This document shows positions 16,792 to 26,545 of a stretch of 64,000 bases of DNA, in pieces; positions within the stretch are counted from its first letter, which is position 1, and the number at the start of each line of letters is the position of its first letter. The notes below the pieces were generated by a model. That model was given only the letters and a program-made list of their open reading frames with translations, searched no databases and was not told the DNA's origin. The translations under genes were made by a program, and so were the position numbers. The stretch comes from Halanaeroarchaeum sulfurireducens (GTDB lineage: Archaea > Halobacteriota > Halobacteria > Halobacteriales > Halobacteriaceae): the NCBI RefSeq assembly GCF_001011115.1, contig NZ_CP008874.1, forward strand, positions 1,178,001-1,242,000, given 5' to 3'.

Positions 16792-18473
16792 TAGCGGTCC
16801 ACCTCCGCGAGAATGATGTCCAGGCTACCGAGCGTGGCGATGAGGTCCGGGATGAGTTCCCCTTCGGACATTCGTTCGAGCGCGTGGAGGTTGTTGAAAC
16901 TCGGTCCCCGGATCTTGAATCGCGCCGGCTTGTCGGTACCGTCGGACCGCATGTAAATGCCGAGTTCACCCTTGGGCGCTTCGACGGATCGGTAGATCTC
17001 TGCGCCGGGTTCCGGTTTGAGCGAGCGAGGGACGTTGGCCTGGATTTCCCGATCGTCTTCCGGCCAGTCCTCGAGGAGGTCCACGCACTGCTCGATGATC
17101 TTCGCCGATTCTTCGACTTCGTCCATGCGGACAAGCAGTCGCGCGAGGTTGTCGCCCTCCTCCCGCGTGCGGACGTCCCAGTCGAGCTTGTCGTAGTATC
17201 CGTACGGGTCGTCCCGACGGAGGTCGTAGTCGACACCGGATGCCCGGAGGACCGGTCCGGTGGTGCCGTAGTCTTTCGCGGCCTCCGGGGAGATGTATCC
17301 CGTATCCACCGTACGCATCTGGAACAGCTCGTTCTGGGTCAGCAGGCTGTGATACTCGTCGATGCGCTCGGGAAGGTCCTCGAGGAAGTCGCGAATGTTG
17401 TCGAAGTACACGTCCCGCGGTTCGGGCAGGTCCCAGACCACGCCGCCCACGCGGAAGTAGTTGAACATCATCCGCTGACCGGTCAGGTCCTCGAGCAGGT
17501 CCTGTACGATCTCCCTGTCACGCATCGCGTACATGAACACCGCCGAGAAGTCGCCGATGATGTCGAGGCCGAACGTCGCGACCGCGAGCATGTGGGAGGC
17601 GATCCGGGTCATCTCCGCGCCCATCGTCCGAATGACCTGGGCGTACTCCGGAACTTCGATGCCCTCGAGATCCTCGATAGCTCTGGCGTACGACCACTCG
17701 TTCGCCAGGCCGGACGGTGCGTAGTCCCATCGGTCGGGATACGGCATTATCTGGTGTCGATAGGTGCCGTTCTGACACATCTGCTCCTCGCACCGATGGA
17801 GGTAGCCAATGTCCGGGTCGAGGTCGGCGATCTGTTCGCCGTCGAGGACGGTCTTCACGTGGAGGACACCGTGTGTTGCCGGGTGGTGCGGACCGACGTT
17901 CAGGAACATCGTGTCGCGGTCCCCCTCGTTCTCCATGTCCCGCAGGCTTTCCTCGAGCGGGTTTTCGTGTTGCTCGAAGGTCACGATCTGCGGTTTATCC
18001 TGGTTGTAATCCAGGCGGAGGGGATGTCCCTGCCACGTCTCCGGCAGGAGGATCCGGCGGAGATCCGGATGCCCCTCGTACTCGATACCGACGAGGTCGT
18101 ACGCCTCACGCTCGTGCCAGTCGGCCGTCGTGAACACCGGTGCCGCCGACTGGTGGACCGGCTCCTCGCGCGGCGTCGGGACGACGATCGACAGTTCCTG
18201 TGTCGGATCGTCGAACTTCTTGAGGTGGTAAATGGACTCGAATCGATCCTCGTACTCCTGTGCGGTCACCACCGAGAGGTGATCGAATCCCGCCTCCTCC
18301 TTGAGCGTCGAGAGGACGTCTTGCACCGAGTACGCGTCGATCCGGAACGCCTCTGCGTTGACGTGAGATTCCCGACCCGTTACGTGTTCGGAGACGAGCG
18401 ATTCGAGGTAGTCGTAATCCACGTCACTGTCTGACTGTCCCTCCTGCGTGGCTTCTTCTTCCTGCGAACTCAT
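16791..18473 (-). CDS. nuoCD: Respiratory complex I-like fused subunit C/D
   Basis: A 560-residue natural fusion. Residues about 20-190 are the NuoC domain (EEAGFDHLSVVTAQEYEDRFESIYHL; YDLVGIEYEGHPDLRRILLPETW). From about 195 the NuoD domain begins with MFLNVGPHHPATHGVLHVK and ends with the conserved C-terminus ATLGSLDIILAEVDR. NuoD resembles the large subunit of NiFe hydrogenase without metal-binding cysteines and forms the quinone-reduction site with NuoB. It overlaps nuoB by 4 bp. Confidence 0.95.
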   Translation of the reverse strand: MSSQEEEATQEGQSDSDVDYDYLESLVSEHVTGRESHVNAEAFRIDAYSVQDVLSTLKEEAGFDHLSVVTAQEYEDRFESIYHLKKFDDPTQELSIVVPTPREEPVHQSAAPVFTTADWHEREAYDLVGIEYEGHPDLRRILLPETWQGHPLRLDYNQDKPQIVTFEQHENPLEESLRDMENEGDRDTMFLNVGPHHPATHGVLHVKTVLDGEQIADLDPDIGYLHRCEEQMCQNGTYRHQIMPYPDRWDYAPSGLANEWSYARAIEDLEGIEVPEYAQVIRTMGAEMTRIASHMLAVATFGLDIIGDFSAVFMYAMRDREIVQDLLEDLTGQRMMFNYFRVGGVVWDLPEPRDVYFDNIRDFLEDLPERIDEYHSLLTQNELFQMRTVDTGYISPEAAKDYGTTGPVLRASGVDYDLRRDDPYGYYDKLDWDVRTREEGDNLARLLVRMDEVEESAKIIEQCVDLLEDWPEDDREIQANVPRSLKPEPGAEIYRSVEAPKGELGIYMRSDGTDKPARFKIRGPSFNNLHALERMSEGELIPDLIATLGSLDIILAEVDR

Positions 18474-19177
18474 GGTGCATCAGCCCAGTTGTACCGCATG
18501 ACGAGCGATTCCTCGTCGATATCCTCCGACAGTTTTTCGACGATTTCGTCCCGTTCGAGGTCGCCGAACTCCTCGAGTTCGTATGGTTTGACCGTCACCG
18601 GGGACGACTCGCCGTTGGCGATGCGCTCCTGCAGTTTCGCGATGCCGTAGACGAGTGCTTCCGGACGCGGCGGACAGCCGGGAACGTGAATATCAACCGG
18701 GATGATCTCCTCGGCCCCCTTGACGACGTTGTATCCGCCCTGGAACGGGCCGCCGGACGTCGAACAGTTGCCCATGTTGACGACGAATTTGGGCTCCGGC
18801 ATCTGGTCGTAGACCCGTTTCATCCGCGGGGCGAACTTCGAGACGATCGTGCCCGGCACGATCATCACGTCGGCCTGTCGTGGTGACGCCCGGGGAACGC
18901 CCGCGTGGAACCGGTCGAGGTCGTGTTTCACCGAGTACGTGTGCATCATCTCGATGCTGCAACACGCGATCCCGAACTGCAGCATGAACATCGAGTTTCC
19001 CCGAGCCCAGTTCATGAACTGGTCGAGTTTGGTCAGCACGAACGGCGACGAGCCGAACGCTTCCCGTAGCTTTGAGTTGAAGCGCGGATCGGGCCCCTCC
19101 CCGATTCTGGCGTCCTGCGTATCCGTGATGGGGTCGGCCGATTCGACGATGTCGTCTCGTGGTGTGTTACTGGTCAT
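18470..19177 (-). CDS. nuoB: Respiratory complex I-like subunit B, N2 cluster
   Basis: A 235-residue iron-sulfur subunit. The four ligands of cluster N2 are visible: the tandem CC in FGIACCSIEM, the Cys of MGNCSTSGG and the Cys of HVPGCPPRPEAL. The N-terminal 30 residues are acidic and low in complexity. It hands electrons to the quinone. The start overlaps nuoA by 11 bp. Confidence 0.94.
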   Translation of the reverse strand: MTSNTPRDDIVESADPITDTQDARIGEGPDPRFNSKLREAFGSSPFVLTKLDQFMNWARGNSMFMLQFGIACCSIEMMHTYSVKHDLDRFHAGVPRASPRQADVMIVPGTIVSKFAPRMKRVYDQMPEPKFVVNMGNCSTSGGPFQGGYNVVKGAEEIIPVDIHVPGCPPRPEALVYGIAKLQERIANGESSPVTVKPYELEEFGDLERDEIVEKLSEDIDEESLVMRYNWADAP

Positions 19178-19577
19178 GGCTCTTTACCCCCCTGCGGTAT
19201 CCCTCGGTCCGCACCCACCGGATGGCACCGTTGCGCCACGCCCACGCCAGTGCGACGACGAGGACGAAGATGAACGCGAACATCGGGAGGAAGGCACGAG
19301 CGAAGCCCACCGATGCGACGGCGTCCCGGTAAATGACGGTCCACGGGAAGATGAGGACGGTTTCGATGTCGAACACGACGAACAACAACGCGACCATGTA
19401 GTACTGGATGTTGAAGCGAACATGGGTGTTGCCCGTCGGCACCTCACCGCTTTCATACGTAGTCCGTTTTCCTTGTTCGGGCACGCTGGGTCGGAGCAAC
19501 CACGATACCGCTACCATTGCGAGCGGTATGAGGATGCCAACCAGACCGAGCATACCCACGGCGATCCATGGATTCAT
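19167..19577 (-). CDS. nuoA: Respiratory complex I-like subunit A
   Basis: A 136-residue, three-helix membrane protein. The loop RTTYESGEVPTGNTHVRFNIQYYMVALLFVVFDIETVLIFPW is the NuoA signature, with the conserved acidic FDIE in helix 2. It is the first gene of the operon. The ATG at 19577 gives the normal N-terminus (MNPWIAVG); a further 22 codons are open upstream but lack family similarity. Confidence 0.93.
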   Translation of the reverse strand: MNPWIAVGMLGLVGILIPLAMVAVSWLLRPSVPEQGKRTTYESGEVPTGNTHVRFNIQYYMVALLFVVFDIETVLIFPWTVIYRDAVASVGFARAFLPMFAFIFVLVVALAWAWRNGAIRWVRTEGYRRGVKSHDQ

Positions 19578-19740
19578 AAGTGTGTCCCTAACGTCTCCCG
19601 ATTTGTGACGCACCCCCCATAAACGTTGATTCTTGTCCGCCACCGATGATCGCGAGCGATTCGAAGAGAAGAGGCGTTCTGAGGGCTAATAAGGCTCGTT
19701 TCACACTACCCGGGCCAACACGATGGCCACCGAACGACCG

Positions 19741-20373
19741 TTACCGGCTATCGCTGAACGCGTTCGTTCCGAGGTCGTGAAGCGACCAGGAAACGGTCGC
19801 GACGTCCGTTTGTCGCTCGTCGTGCAACGAGCGGAGTCTGTCGGCCAACTCGTCGTCCCCGCGTGCGAGTATCTGGACGGCGGACAGCGCGGCGTTGTAC
19901 GACTTGCCGGCGTCGACGGCAGTGAGGGGCGCTCCGTGTGGCATCCCAATGACCGAGTCCACGGACTTCTCCTGGACCGGAACGCCGATCACGGGCAAGG
20001 GATAGGCGATGGACGCGGTCATGTTCGGTAGATCGGCCGACTTGCCGCCAGCACCGGCGATGATGACGTCGAGCCCACGATCGGCGGCCGTCTCGGCGTA
20101 GGTGTACATTAGCTCCGGTGTTCGATGCGCGGAGACCACCCACGTCTCGAAGGTGTATCGGGACTCCGGTGGGTCGTCGTAATCGGTGCATTCCTCGAAC
20201 CCGAGGGCCGTCAGCGCGTCGAAGGCACCGGGGCGGCCCGACTCGGAGCCGGCCATCACGTCCAGATCCGAGTCGCTTCCCATGATGATGCCCACGTCGG
20301 GCATTTCCTCGGTCGGTCGGTCGCGTGCCGCTTCCGCCTCAAACAGGTCGATGAGATCGGTAACTGTGGTCAT
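19741..20373 (-). CDS. purE: N5-carboxyaminoimidazole ribonucleotide mutase
   Basis: A 210-residue class I PurE for purine synthesis, moving the carboxylate from N5-CAIR to CAIR. Visible motifs are GIIMGSDSDL, WVVSAHRTPELM with the catalytic His, and IAGAGGKSADLPNM. It carries an N-terminal leader of about 30 residues and a short insert between the first motif and SAHRTP compared with compact bacterial PurE. The ATG at 20373 follows the purK stop by 4 bp. Confidence 0.92.
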   Translation of the reverse strand: MTTVTDLIDLFEAEAARDRPTEEMPDVGIIMGSDSDLDVMAGSESGRPGAFDALTALGFEECTDYDDPPESRYTFETWVVSAHRTPELMYTYAETAADRGLDVIIAGAGGKSADLPNMTASIAYPLPVIGVPVQEKSVDSVIGMPHGAPLTAVDAGKSYNAALSAVQILARGDDELADRLRSLHDERQTDVATVSWSLHDLGTNAFSDSR

Positions 20374-20377
20374 TGTG

Positions 20378-21520
20378 TCACTCGAAGTCGATCGCGTCAC
20401 GGGCCGCGTTCGCCGTGGATCGCGCGGTGGCCAGCCCGGAGCCGGTCGCCGTCACGTGCCCCATCTTCCGGAGCGGGCGAACGTCCCGTTTTCCGTACCA
20501 GTGAAAGTGCGCGTTGGCCATCGCCAGCGCGTCTTCGACGCCGGAGAGAGTGGCGGAGCGATTCTCCTCCCCAGTTCCCAGGAGGTTCACCATCGCCGTG
20601 GGCGCCCGGAGGGCCGTCTCGCCGAGCGGGTGGCCGAGAATGGCTCGGACGTGTTGTTCGAACTGCGATGTTACTGTCCCCTCGATGGTGTAATGGCCGG
20701 AATTGTGCGGGCGCGGAGCGATCTCGTTGACGAGAATCTCGCCATCGGTGGTCTCGAACAGTTCGATCCCGAACACCCCCCGGCCGTCCATCTGTGCGAT
20801 GACGTCCCGTGCGACTGCTTCGGCCCGGTCGTGCACTGCGTCGTCCGTCCGCGCCGGAACGAGCGTTTCGCGGAGGATCTCGGCTTCGTGACGATTTTCG
20901 GCCACCGGGTACGTCGCGATCGCATCGTGGCCCCGGACGCCGATTACCGAGAGTTCACGCTCGAAGTCGACGAGTTGCTCTGCCACAAGGTCATCGAGGG
21001 TGCCGAAATACGTCGTGGCCTCGGATATCGTGTCGACGACCGCGTTGCCACGGCCGTCGTATCCGCCGTGACGCGCCTTGAGCATGAGTGGCGTCCCGAG
21101 CACGTCGAACGCTGCTGCCAGATCGTCGTCCTCGTCGACGCGTCGGAAATCCGCGACGGGAATCCCGGCGTCCGCGAGTGACCGTGCCTCTGCGAGTTTG
21201 TCCCGGGTCGTCTCGAGGTCGGCCGGCGCCGGGTGGACCGGCGTTCCGGTCTCGGCCGACGCCTCCCGCAGTCCCTCCGGGTCGGCGAGTTCGATCTCGA
21301 GGGTGAGCACGTCGACCCGTGCCGCGAGATCGCGTATCGCGGATTCGTCGTCGAAGTCCGCCACGATCTGATCGGTTGCCGGGGGGGACGCGGGGCACTC
21401 CGGCGTCGGGTCGAGAACGAGGACTTCCACCCCGAGCGGGGACGCCGCCTCGGCGAGCATCCGTCCGAGTTGCCCGCCGCCGACCACGCCCACTGTCGCA
21501 CCGGGAATCAGTTCCGACAT
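20378..21520 (-). CDS. purK: 5-(carboxyamino)imidazole ribonucleotide synthase
   Basis: A 380-residue ATP-grasp enzyme that carboxylates AIR to N5-CAIR using ATP and bicarbonate. The N-terminus GVVGGGQLGRMLAEAA is diagnostic. MLKARHGGYDGRGNAVV is the ATP-grasp loop, and EIAPRPHNSGHYTIEG marks the catalytic region. It precedes purE with a 4-bp gap, so the products act in sequence. The ATG at 21520 is chosen because the extra upstream codons do not resemble the family. Confidence 0.94.
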   Translation of the reverse strand: MSELIPGATVGVVGGGQLGRMLAEAASPLGVEVLVLDPTPECPASPPATDQIVADFDDESAIRDLAARVDVLTLEIELADPEGLREASAETGTPVHPAPADLETTRDKLAEARSLADAGIPVADFRRVDEDDDLAAAFDVLGTPLMLKARHGGYDGRGNAVVDTISEATTYFGTLDDLVAEQLVDFERELSVIGVRGHDAIATYPVAENRHEAEILRETLVPARTDDAVHDRAEAVARDVIAQMDGRGVFGIELFETTDGEILVNEIAPRPHNSGHYTIEGTVTSQFEQHVRAILGHPLGETALRAPTAMVNLLGTGEENRSATLSGVEDALAMANAHFHWYGKRDVRPLRKMGHVTATGSGLATARSTANAARDAIDFE

Positions 21521-21605
21521 CGTACCCGCTCGTTGTGGACACGTCTGCAAAAACGTTCGCGTGCAGGGTGTCGAGTATGCACAATCGTGCAGTGACTTCC
21601 GACGA

Positions 21606-23249
21606 TCACCCTGATTCGGGGAGAGCCGACCGGTCGAGGAAGAACACCGTTTCGGTGCCGGTAGCGGTCAATTCGTAGGCCAGCGCCTCGTACCCGTCGA
21701 GTTCGGCGTTGACTTCCGAATAGTCGCTCGCGCGTGCGATGACGACCGGCGGGGGATCCGACAGTCCGCCGACTTGCATCGTACTCTCGACCTCGGCGTC
21801 CGCCCGTTCGAGATACCACGACACCGGTAATCGATTGCTCCAGTTTTCCCCTGCCGACGGGCGGGATTCGTTGGCGACGTAGAACTGGTCGCCATAGAAC
21901 AGGACGTCCGTCCCAGTGTTCGAATCGGCGATGCGTTCGACGTCCGACAGCGTTTCCTGGAGGTGTCCTGCTGGCTGGCCGTACTGGACGAGGGGGTTGT
22001 CCGCGGACTGTGGCGACGCGAATGACGTCTGGTAAGCGGTCACGCCCACCTGAGCAGTCGCGAGAAGTACGACGATCGAGATAGCGACTGCCCCCACACG
22101 GTCGTCCAGTCGACGAAGCCGGGCCGCCTTCTCGACTATCACGCCGACACCGACGGCAGCGGGAATCGCCAGGGGGACGACTGTGTGAACGAGTCCCCAG
22201 GCTGCCGATATGTTGGTTACCGCTGGAAAGATGAGGAACGCCCCAGCGGCCCACGCGAAGCCGACGATAATTACGTCACGAGAGCGTCGGCGGCCGTACC
22301 GATCGACGAGGAAACCGAGGATGCCGAACAGCGTCACGACCAACGACGTAGCCGATAGCCGTTTCGCGTCGGCGAGGAGAAAATCGACGTAGCTGTGTTC
22401 GTGATCGGCGGCGATCCAGGTGTCCCAGAGTTCCCACCAGACATCCACGGTGGCAGCCTCGACCACGCCGAGAAGGCGGGTCGGGTCGCCGAACGCCTGG
22501 TAGAGTTCGGGACGAGGGGCATACAGGACCGCGAATACGACGAGGAACTCGACGACGGCGATCCAGAGGGGTAGCGCCCACCGTTCGAGACGTCCCGCAA
22601 GCGACGACGCGTAGTCCCGAGCGACGGCCGCCGGACTACCGCCACGGAATCGGGCCACGAGCAGTCGCGAATCCGCGACGAGGACCAGAGTTCCGACCCA
22701 GATGACCAGGTACACGACGACGATCCCCTTCGTCGTCGCGGCGAGTGCCAGTAAACCGCTCCCCACGTAGAGGTAACGGCTCCGGCCCGTGTCGATGAGG
22801 CGAACGAACGACCCCAGCGCCACGAACGCGAACGCGGCGACGAGCACGTCGTTGCGCATGAACCGGGAGTAGTACAGAAGCACCGGATTGAATGCCAGGA
22901 ACGCGGCGAGGACGAGGGTCTCGAGGTGTTCCAGCCGTTCCCGGAATAACAGGGCAGCAAGTGGAAGCAGCGCGCCGACGACCGCGACAGCAACCCTCGC
23001 GACGAAGTCCGTCGGCCCGAACGCCTGGAACAGGACGTCGTTGGTGTGGAAGAGAAAAGGGCCGTGCACGACGGGGCGATAGTTCCAGAGCCCCGTTTCC
23101 ATGTACTGGAGGATCCAGTACCCGATACGAGCCTCATCCCAGTGAAAGACGCGAGTGCCGAGGCCCACCAGACGGACAACAGCGGCCAGGACGGCGATTC
23201 CCAGGACGCCGAGCGTGGTCCGATCGCGGTTCAGGGCGGGGACGTCCAT
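21606..23249 (-). CDS. Agl23-like polytopic glycosyltransferase-family membrane protein
   Basis: A 547-residue membrane protein of the TIGR03663 / 'flippase activity-associated Agl23' type. Near residue 40 the motif FHWDEARIGYWILQYMETG contains the Asp-Glu pair typical of GT-C glycosyltransferases in the first extracellular loop. About ten or more membrane helices follow, and a soluble domain of about 130 residues closes the protein. Family members are linked to lipid-linked glycan assembly or flipping in archaeal N-glycosylation. The ATG at 23249 gives the normal N-terminus. It is divergent from the small gene at 23355. Confidence 0.8.
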   Translation of the reverse strand: MDVPALNRDRTTLGVLGIAVLAAVVRLVGLGTRVFHWDEARIGYWILQYMETGLWNYRPVVHGPFLFHTNDVLFQAFGPTDFVARVAVAVVGALLPLAALLFRERLEHLETLVLAAFLAFNPVLLYYSRFMRNDVLVAAFAFVALGSFVRLIDTGRSRYLYVGSGLLALAATTKGIVVVYLVIWVGTLVLVADSRLLVARFRGGSPAAVARDYASSLAGRLERWALPLWIAVVEFLVVFAVLYAPRPELYQAFGDPTRLLGVVEAATVDVWWELWDTWIAADHEHSYVDFLLADAKRLSATSLVVTLFGILGFLVDRYGRRRSRDVIIVGFAWAAGAFLIFPAVTNISAAWGLVHTVVPLAIPAAVGVGVIVEKAARLRRLDDRVGAVAISIVVLLATAQVGVTAYQTSFASPQSADNPLVQYGQPAGHLQETLSDVERIADSNTGTDVLFYGDQFYVANESRPSAGENWSNRLPVSWYLERADAEVESTMQVGGLSDPPPVVIARASDYSEVNAELDGYEALAYELTATGTETVFFLDRSALPESG

Positions 23250-23354
23250 GGGAACCTCGTCCTTCCCAATCGTCAAAAACGTCCGGATTCCCCGCGGTCC
23301 GAGCGCCGGTTGGTGGCGAACCTTCATATGGCAGCCTCACGATAATTATGTACG

Positions 23355-23501
23355 ATGCCAACAATCGACCTCGACCCCGACCTCTACGATCGCATCGAGA
23401 CACACTGTGAAGAGGGTGAAACGGTCGAAGATTTCATCGAGGAACTTGTCTCGATGTACGAGAGTGAGGGACGGTTCCTCCAGGAAGGCTATTCGGAGTA
23501 G
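23355..23501 (+). CDS. Short CopG-like acidic protein
   Basis: A 48-residue protein beginning MPTIDLDPDLYDRIETHCE and continuing ETVEDFIEELVSMYESEG. This is a short beta strand followed by two helices, similar to small haloarchaeal ribbon-helix-helix/antitoxin-like proteins. No toxin-like partner gene is adjacent. It is short but well formed, with acidic haloarchaeal composition. Function unknown. Confidence 0.6.
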   Translation: MPTIDLDPDLYDRIETHCEEGETVEDFIEELVSMYESEGRFLQEGYSE

Positions 23502-23597
23502 GGGACGAGTGTCGTCGAAGCGTCTAAACGGCGAACAGAGCCGTCGATTTCGACCGCGAGCGGTAGCATTTTGTCCGGGGGCCTCGACGGTTTCCAT

Positions 23598-23999
23598 ATG
23601 GTAGCCCTTGGGCTGGTGGTCGCGGAGTTCAACCGCGACGTCACCGAAGCGATGGAAGACGCCGCGAGGGACGCGGCAGATGCCGCCGATGCGAGCGTCG
23701 TCGAGACCCTGAGTATTCCCGGAGCGTACGACGCACCGCTCGCCGCGGACAGGCTCGCACGCCGTGACGACATCGACGCGGTGGCCGTCGTCGGCGCGAT
23801 CGTCACCGGCGATACGGACCACGACACGACCATCGGCCACGCCACCGCACAGCGGCTTTCCGACGTGAGCCTCGAGCGGGACACTCCCGTAACGCTGGGC
23901 GTCAGCGGACCCGGAATGTCTGGGGACGAGGCGCGCGCACGCACGCACAAGGGTGCCGAAGCGGTCGAAAGCGCGATTCATCTCGCAGAACAACTATGA
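23598..23999 (+). CDS. ribH: 6,7-dimethyl-8-ribityllumazine synthase
   Basis: A 133-residue enzyme for the penultimate riboflavin step. It shows FNRDVTEAM, the substrate-binding SIPGAYDAP, AVVGAIVTGDTDHD with the catalytic His of this family, and TPVTLGVSGPGM. The ATG at 23598 is preferred over a TTG at 23571. The stop overlaps the downstream aminotransferase start by 4 bp. Riboflavin supply is relevant to the many flavoenzymes here (TrxB, ThyX, photolyase). Confidence 0.9.
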   Translation: MVALGLVVAEFNRDVTEAMEDAARDAADAADASVVETLSIPGAYDAPLAADRLARRDDIDAVAVVGAIVTGDTDHDTTIGHATAQRLSDVSLERDTPVTLGVSGPGMSGDEARARTHKGAEAVESAIHLAEQL

Positions 24000-25138
24000 A
24001 CTACGCAACACGCGTCCAACGAGTCGAACCGAGCGCGACACTCGCGGTAAGCAACCTCGCGAAAGAACTCGAGGCCGCAGGCGAGGACGTCGTCGACCTG
24101 TCGGTCGGAGAGCCCGACTTCGACACGCCCGATCACATCAAAGCGGCTGCCACCGAAGCGATGGAGGCCGGCGAGACGGGGTACGCGCCGTCGAACGGCA
24201 TCCCGGAACTCCGGGAAGCCATCGCCGAGAAGCTTCAGGGTGACGGGATGGAGTACGAGGCCGACAACGTCATCGTGACCCCCGGCGCCAAGCAGGCACT
24301 CTTCGAGACGTTCCAGACGCTCGTCGATGAGGGCGACGAGGTCGTCCTTCTCGACCCTGCCTGGGTCTCCTACGAGGCGCAGGCGAAGATCGCTGGCGCC
24401 GACCTCACGCGGATCGATCTGCGTCCCCACGACTTCCAGCTCGAGCCCGCCCTCGATGAGCTCGCGGACGTCGTCTCCGACGACACCGAACTGCTCCTGG
24501 TCAACTCACCGAACAACCCCACGGGCGCGGTCTATTCCCGGGAGGCGATGAATGGCGTCCGCGACCTGGCGGTCGACCACGACGTGACGGTCATCGCAGA
24601 CGAGATCTACCAGCACATCAACTATGGACCCGAGCACGTGAGCCTCTCGGCGCTCGAGGACATGTACGAGCGGACGGTAACCATCAACGGCTTCTCGAAA
24701 GCGTACGCGATGACGGGCTGGCGGCTCGGCTACCTCGCGGCACCGGAGGAACTGATCGACCAGGCCGGTAAGGTCCAGTCACACTCGGTTTCCTCGGCGG
24801 TGAACTTCGTCCAGCACGCAGGCGTCACCGCCCTCGAGGAACGGGGCGAGGAAACCGCCGAGATGGTGGAGGCCTTCGAGAACCGCCGCGATCTGCTTCT
24901 CGACTTGTTCGACGAGCACGACGTCGACGTCTCGCATCCCGAGGGCGCGTTCTACATGATGGTGCCTGTCGACGATGACGACAAAGCGTGGGCGACGAAC
25001 GCCCTCGAAGACGCCAAGGTTGCCACGGTTCCGGGAAGCGCGTTCGGAACCCCAGGCTACGTGCGGATCTCGTACGCCGCCAGCGCCGATCGGCTCGAGG
25101 AGGGTGTCGAACGGCTGGTCGAGGCCGACTACCTCTAG
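23996..25138 (+). CDS. Class I PLP aminotransferase (aspartate aminotransferase-like)
   Basis: A 380-residue fold-type I aminotransferase of subgroup I-gamma. It has SVGEPDFDTP, YAPSNGIPELREAI, SPNNPTGAVYS, and the PLP-binding lysine in INGFSKAYAMTGWRLGYL. The Arg that binds the substrate carboxylate is in GYVRISYA. Aspartate or other dicarboxylic amino acids are the probable donors, but archaeal members of this group can be broad. It is translationally coupled to ribH. Confidence 0.88.
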   Translation: MNYATRVQRVEPSATLAVSNLAKELEAAGEDVVDLSVGEPDFDTPDHIKAAATEAMEAGETGYAPSNGIPELREAIAEKLQGDGMEYEADNVIVTPGAKQALFETFQTLVDEGDEVVLLDPAWVSYEAQAKIAGADLTRIDLRPHDFQLEPALDELADVVSDDTELLLVNSPNNPTGAVYSREAMNGVRDLAVDHDVTVIADEIYQHINYGPEHVSLSALEDMYERTVTINGFSKAYAMTGWRLGYLAAPEELIDQAGKVQSHSVSSAVNFVQHAGVTALEERGEETAEMVEAFENRRDLLLDLFDEHDVDVSHPEGAFYMMVPVDDDDKAWATNALEDAKVATVPGSAFGTPGYVRISYAASADRLEEGVERLVEADYL

Positions 25139-25251
25139 GGTCACGGTTCGGTACCCCGCCCCCACATTTTTGCCGGGAAATGTCGTGCGTGTCCGCCCCG
25201 AACGACCGGCGACCACGACGTATTTCTCCCTGGGACGGGACCGGTCACGTG

Positions 25252-26514
25252 ATGGTGGCGACGGCGCTTCGCCGGCTCGAGGAGCTCGACGTGCTCGTAC
25301 TGACGGCGCTGATCTGGTTTCTGGGGAAGTTCGTCCGCTACGCGTTTCCCCCACTATTCGAAACGCTCGGGAGTAGTTACGGCGTCTCGCGGACGGTCCT
25401 CGGGACCGCGTTCACGGGATTCATGATCGTGTACGCGGCCATGCAGTTTCCCTCCGGTCTCCTCGCCGATACACATGGAGCGGTGGGTGTCATCGCGGCC
25501 GGTTCGTTACTCACCACCGTTGGCGCGCTGGCACTGGTCGTCGACGCACCGTTTTTCGTCCTCGCTGGGGCGATGATCGTCATGGGCGCCGGCACCGGCA
25601 CGTACAAGACGGTCGCAGTTCGGCTACTGTCTCGGACGTATCCGGCGCGTACGGGGCGGGTTCTCGGGGTATTCGATACGTTCGGTACGTTCGGCGGGGT
25701 GGCCGCGCCCGCTGCGGTCGTCCTCGTCGCCGGATTCCCGTCGATACTCGCCGCTCCCTGGCGATGGCTGTTTCTGGGGGCGGCACTCGCCAGCGTCGGA
25801 CTCGCCGCCGGTTTCACGGTTCGAATCGGACGGCGGTCCACGCAAGCGGTGGGACGAACTGACGCCACGAAATCACCGTCCGATGCCACCGAGACGGAGA
25901 GCGGTCACGAGTCCCCGAACGACTCGGGGCACCTCGGAACGTATTTAGCGCTGTTTCGAACGCCGAGGTTTACCGGCTTCGTCGTTGTGACGGTCCTTTT
26001 CGGCTTCGCTTACAACGGCACGGTAGCCTTCCTGCCGCTGTACCTCACGAGCGAAACACCACTTACCGCCGTAACGGCGAACCTCCTCTACAGCGCAATG
26101 TTTGTCGCCAGTCTCAGCCAGATGGCGACCGGCGAGGCGAGCGACCGGATCGGCACCATCCCGATTCTCTCGGTCACGCTCGGGGTGGCGGCTGCGGGAC
26201 TGACGGCGATTCTCGTGTTCGGAGACGCCGGGGGACCACTGGTGATCGGAGCAGCAGTCGTGACACTGGGACTGGGGGCGCACGGGTTCAGACCGGTGCG
26301 CGGTGCATACCTGATGGAACTCGTTCCCGACGCCGTCGCCGCCGGGAGTTTCGGGATCGTCCGGACTGTGTTGATGGGTGCGGGGGCCGTCGCACCCGCT
26401 ATTATCGGGTACCTCTCCGAGGTCGCCGGCTTCCGGGTGGCGTTCGAAGTCCTCGCCGGGACGCTCGTGAGTGCGACGGTGCTGATGGTGCTGCTCTGGG
26501 TCGTGGCCCGATAA
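25252..26514 (+). CDS. Major facilitator superfamily transporter
   Basis: A 420-residue protein with about 12 membrane helices in two halves separated by a hydrophilic acidic/Ser-rich linker (residues about 205-230). It shows MFS-A-like loops such as GLLADTHGAVGVIAAGSLL after helix 2 and ATGEASDRIGTIPILSVTLG in the second half. The substrate cannot be deduced. The ATG at 25252 gives a normal short cytoplasmic N-terminus; upstream codons overlap the aminotransferase in another frame. Confidence 0.85.
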   Translation: MVATALRRLEELDVLVLTALIWFLGKFVRYAFPPLFETLGSSYGVSRTVLGTAFTGFMIVYAAMQFPSGLLADTHGAVGVIAAGSLLTTVGALALVVDAPFFVLAGAMIVMGAGTGTYKTVAVRLLSRTYPARTGRVLGVFDTFGTFGGVAAPAAVVLVAGFPSILAAPWRWLFLGAALASVGLAAGFTVRIGRRSTQAVGRTDATKSPSDATETESGHESPNDSGHLGTYLALFRTPRFTGFVVVTVLFGFAYNGTVAFLPLYLTSETPLTAVTANLLYSAMFVASLSQMATGEASDRIGTIPILSVTLGVAAAGLTAILVFGDAGGPLVIGAAVVTLGLGAHGFRPVRGAYLMELVPDAVAAGSFGIVRTVLMGAGAVAPAIIGYLSEVAGFRVAFEVLAGTLVSATVLMVLLWVVAR

Positions 26515-26545
26515 ACGAAGTTTCCCGGACCAATGCCGATATCGG

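Noticed and set aside
16776-18434. 552-codon open frame opposite nuoCD
   Set aside because: Antisense shadow of a clearly conserved gene; no recognisable domain.
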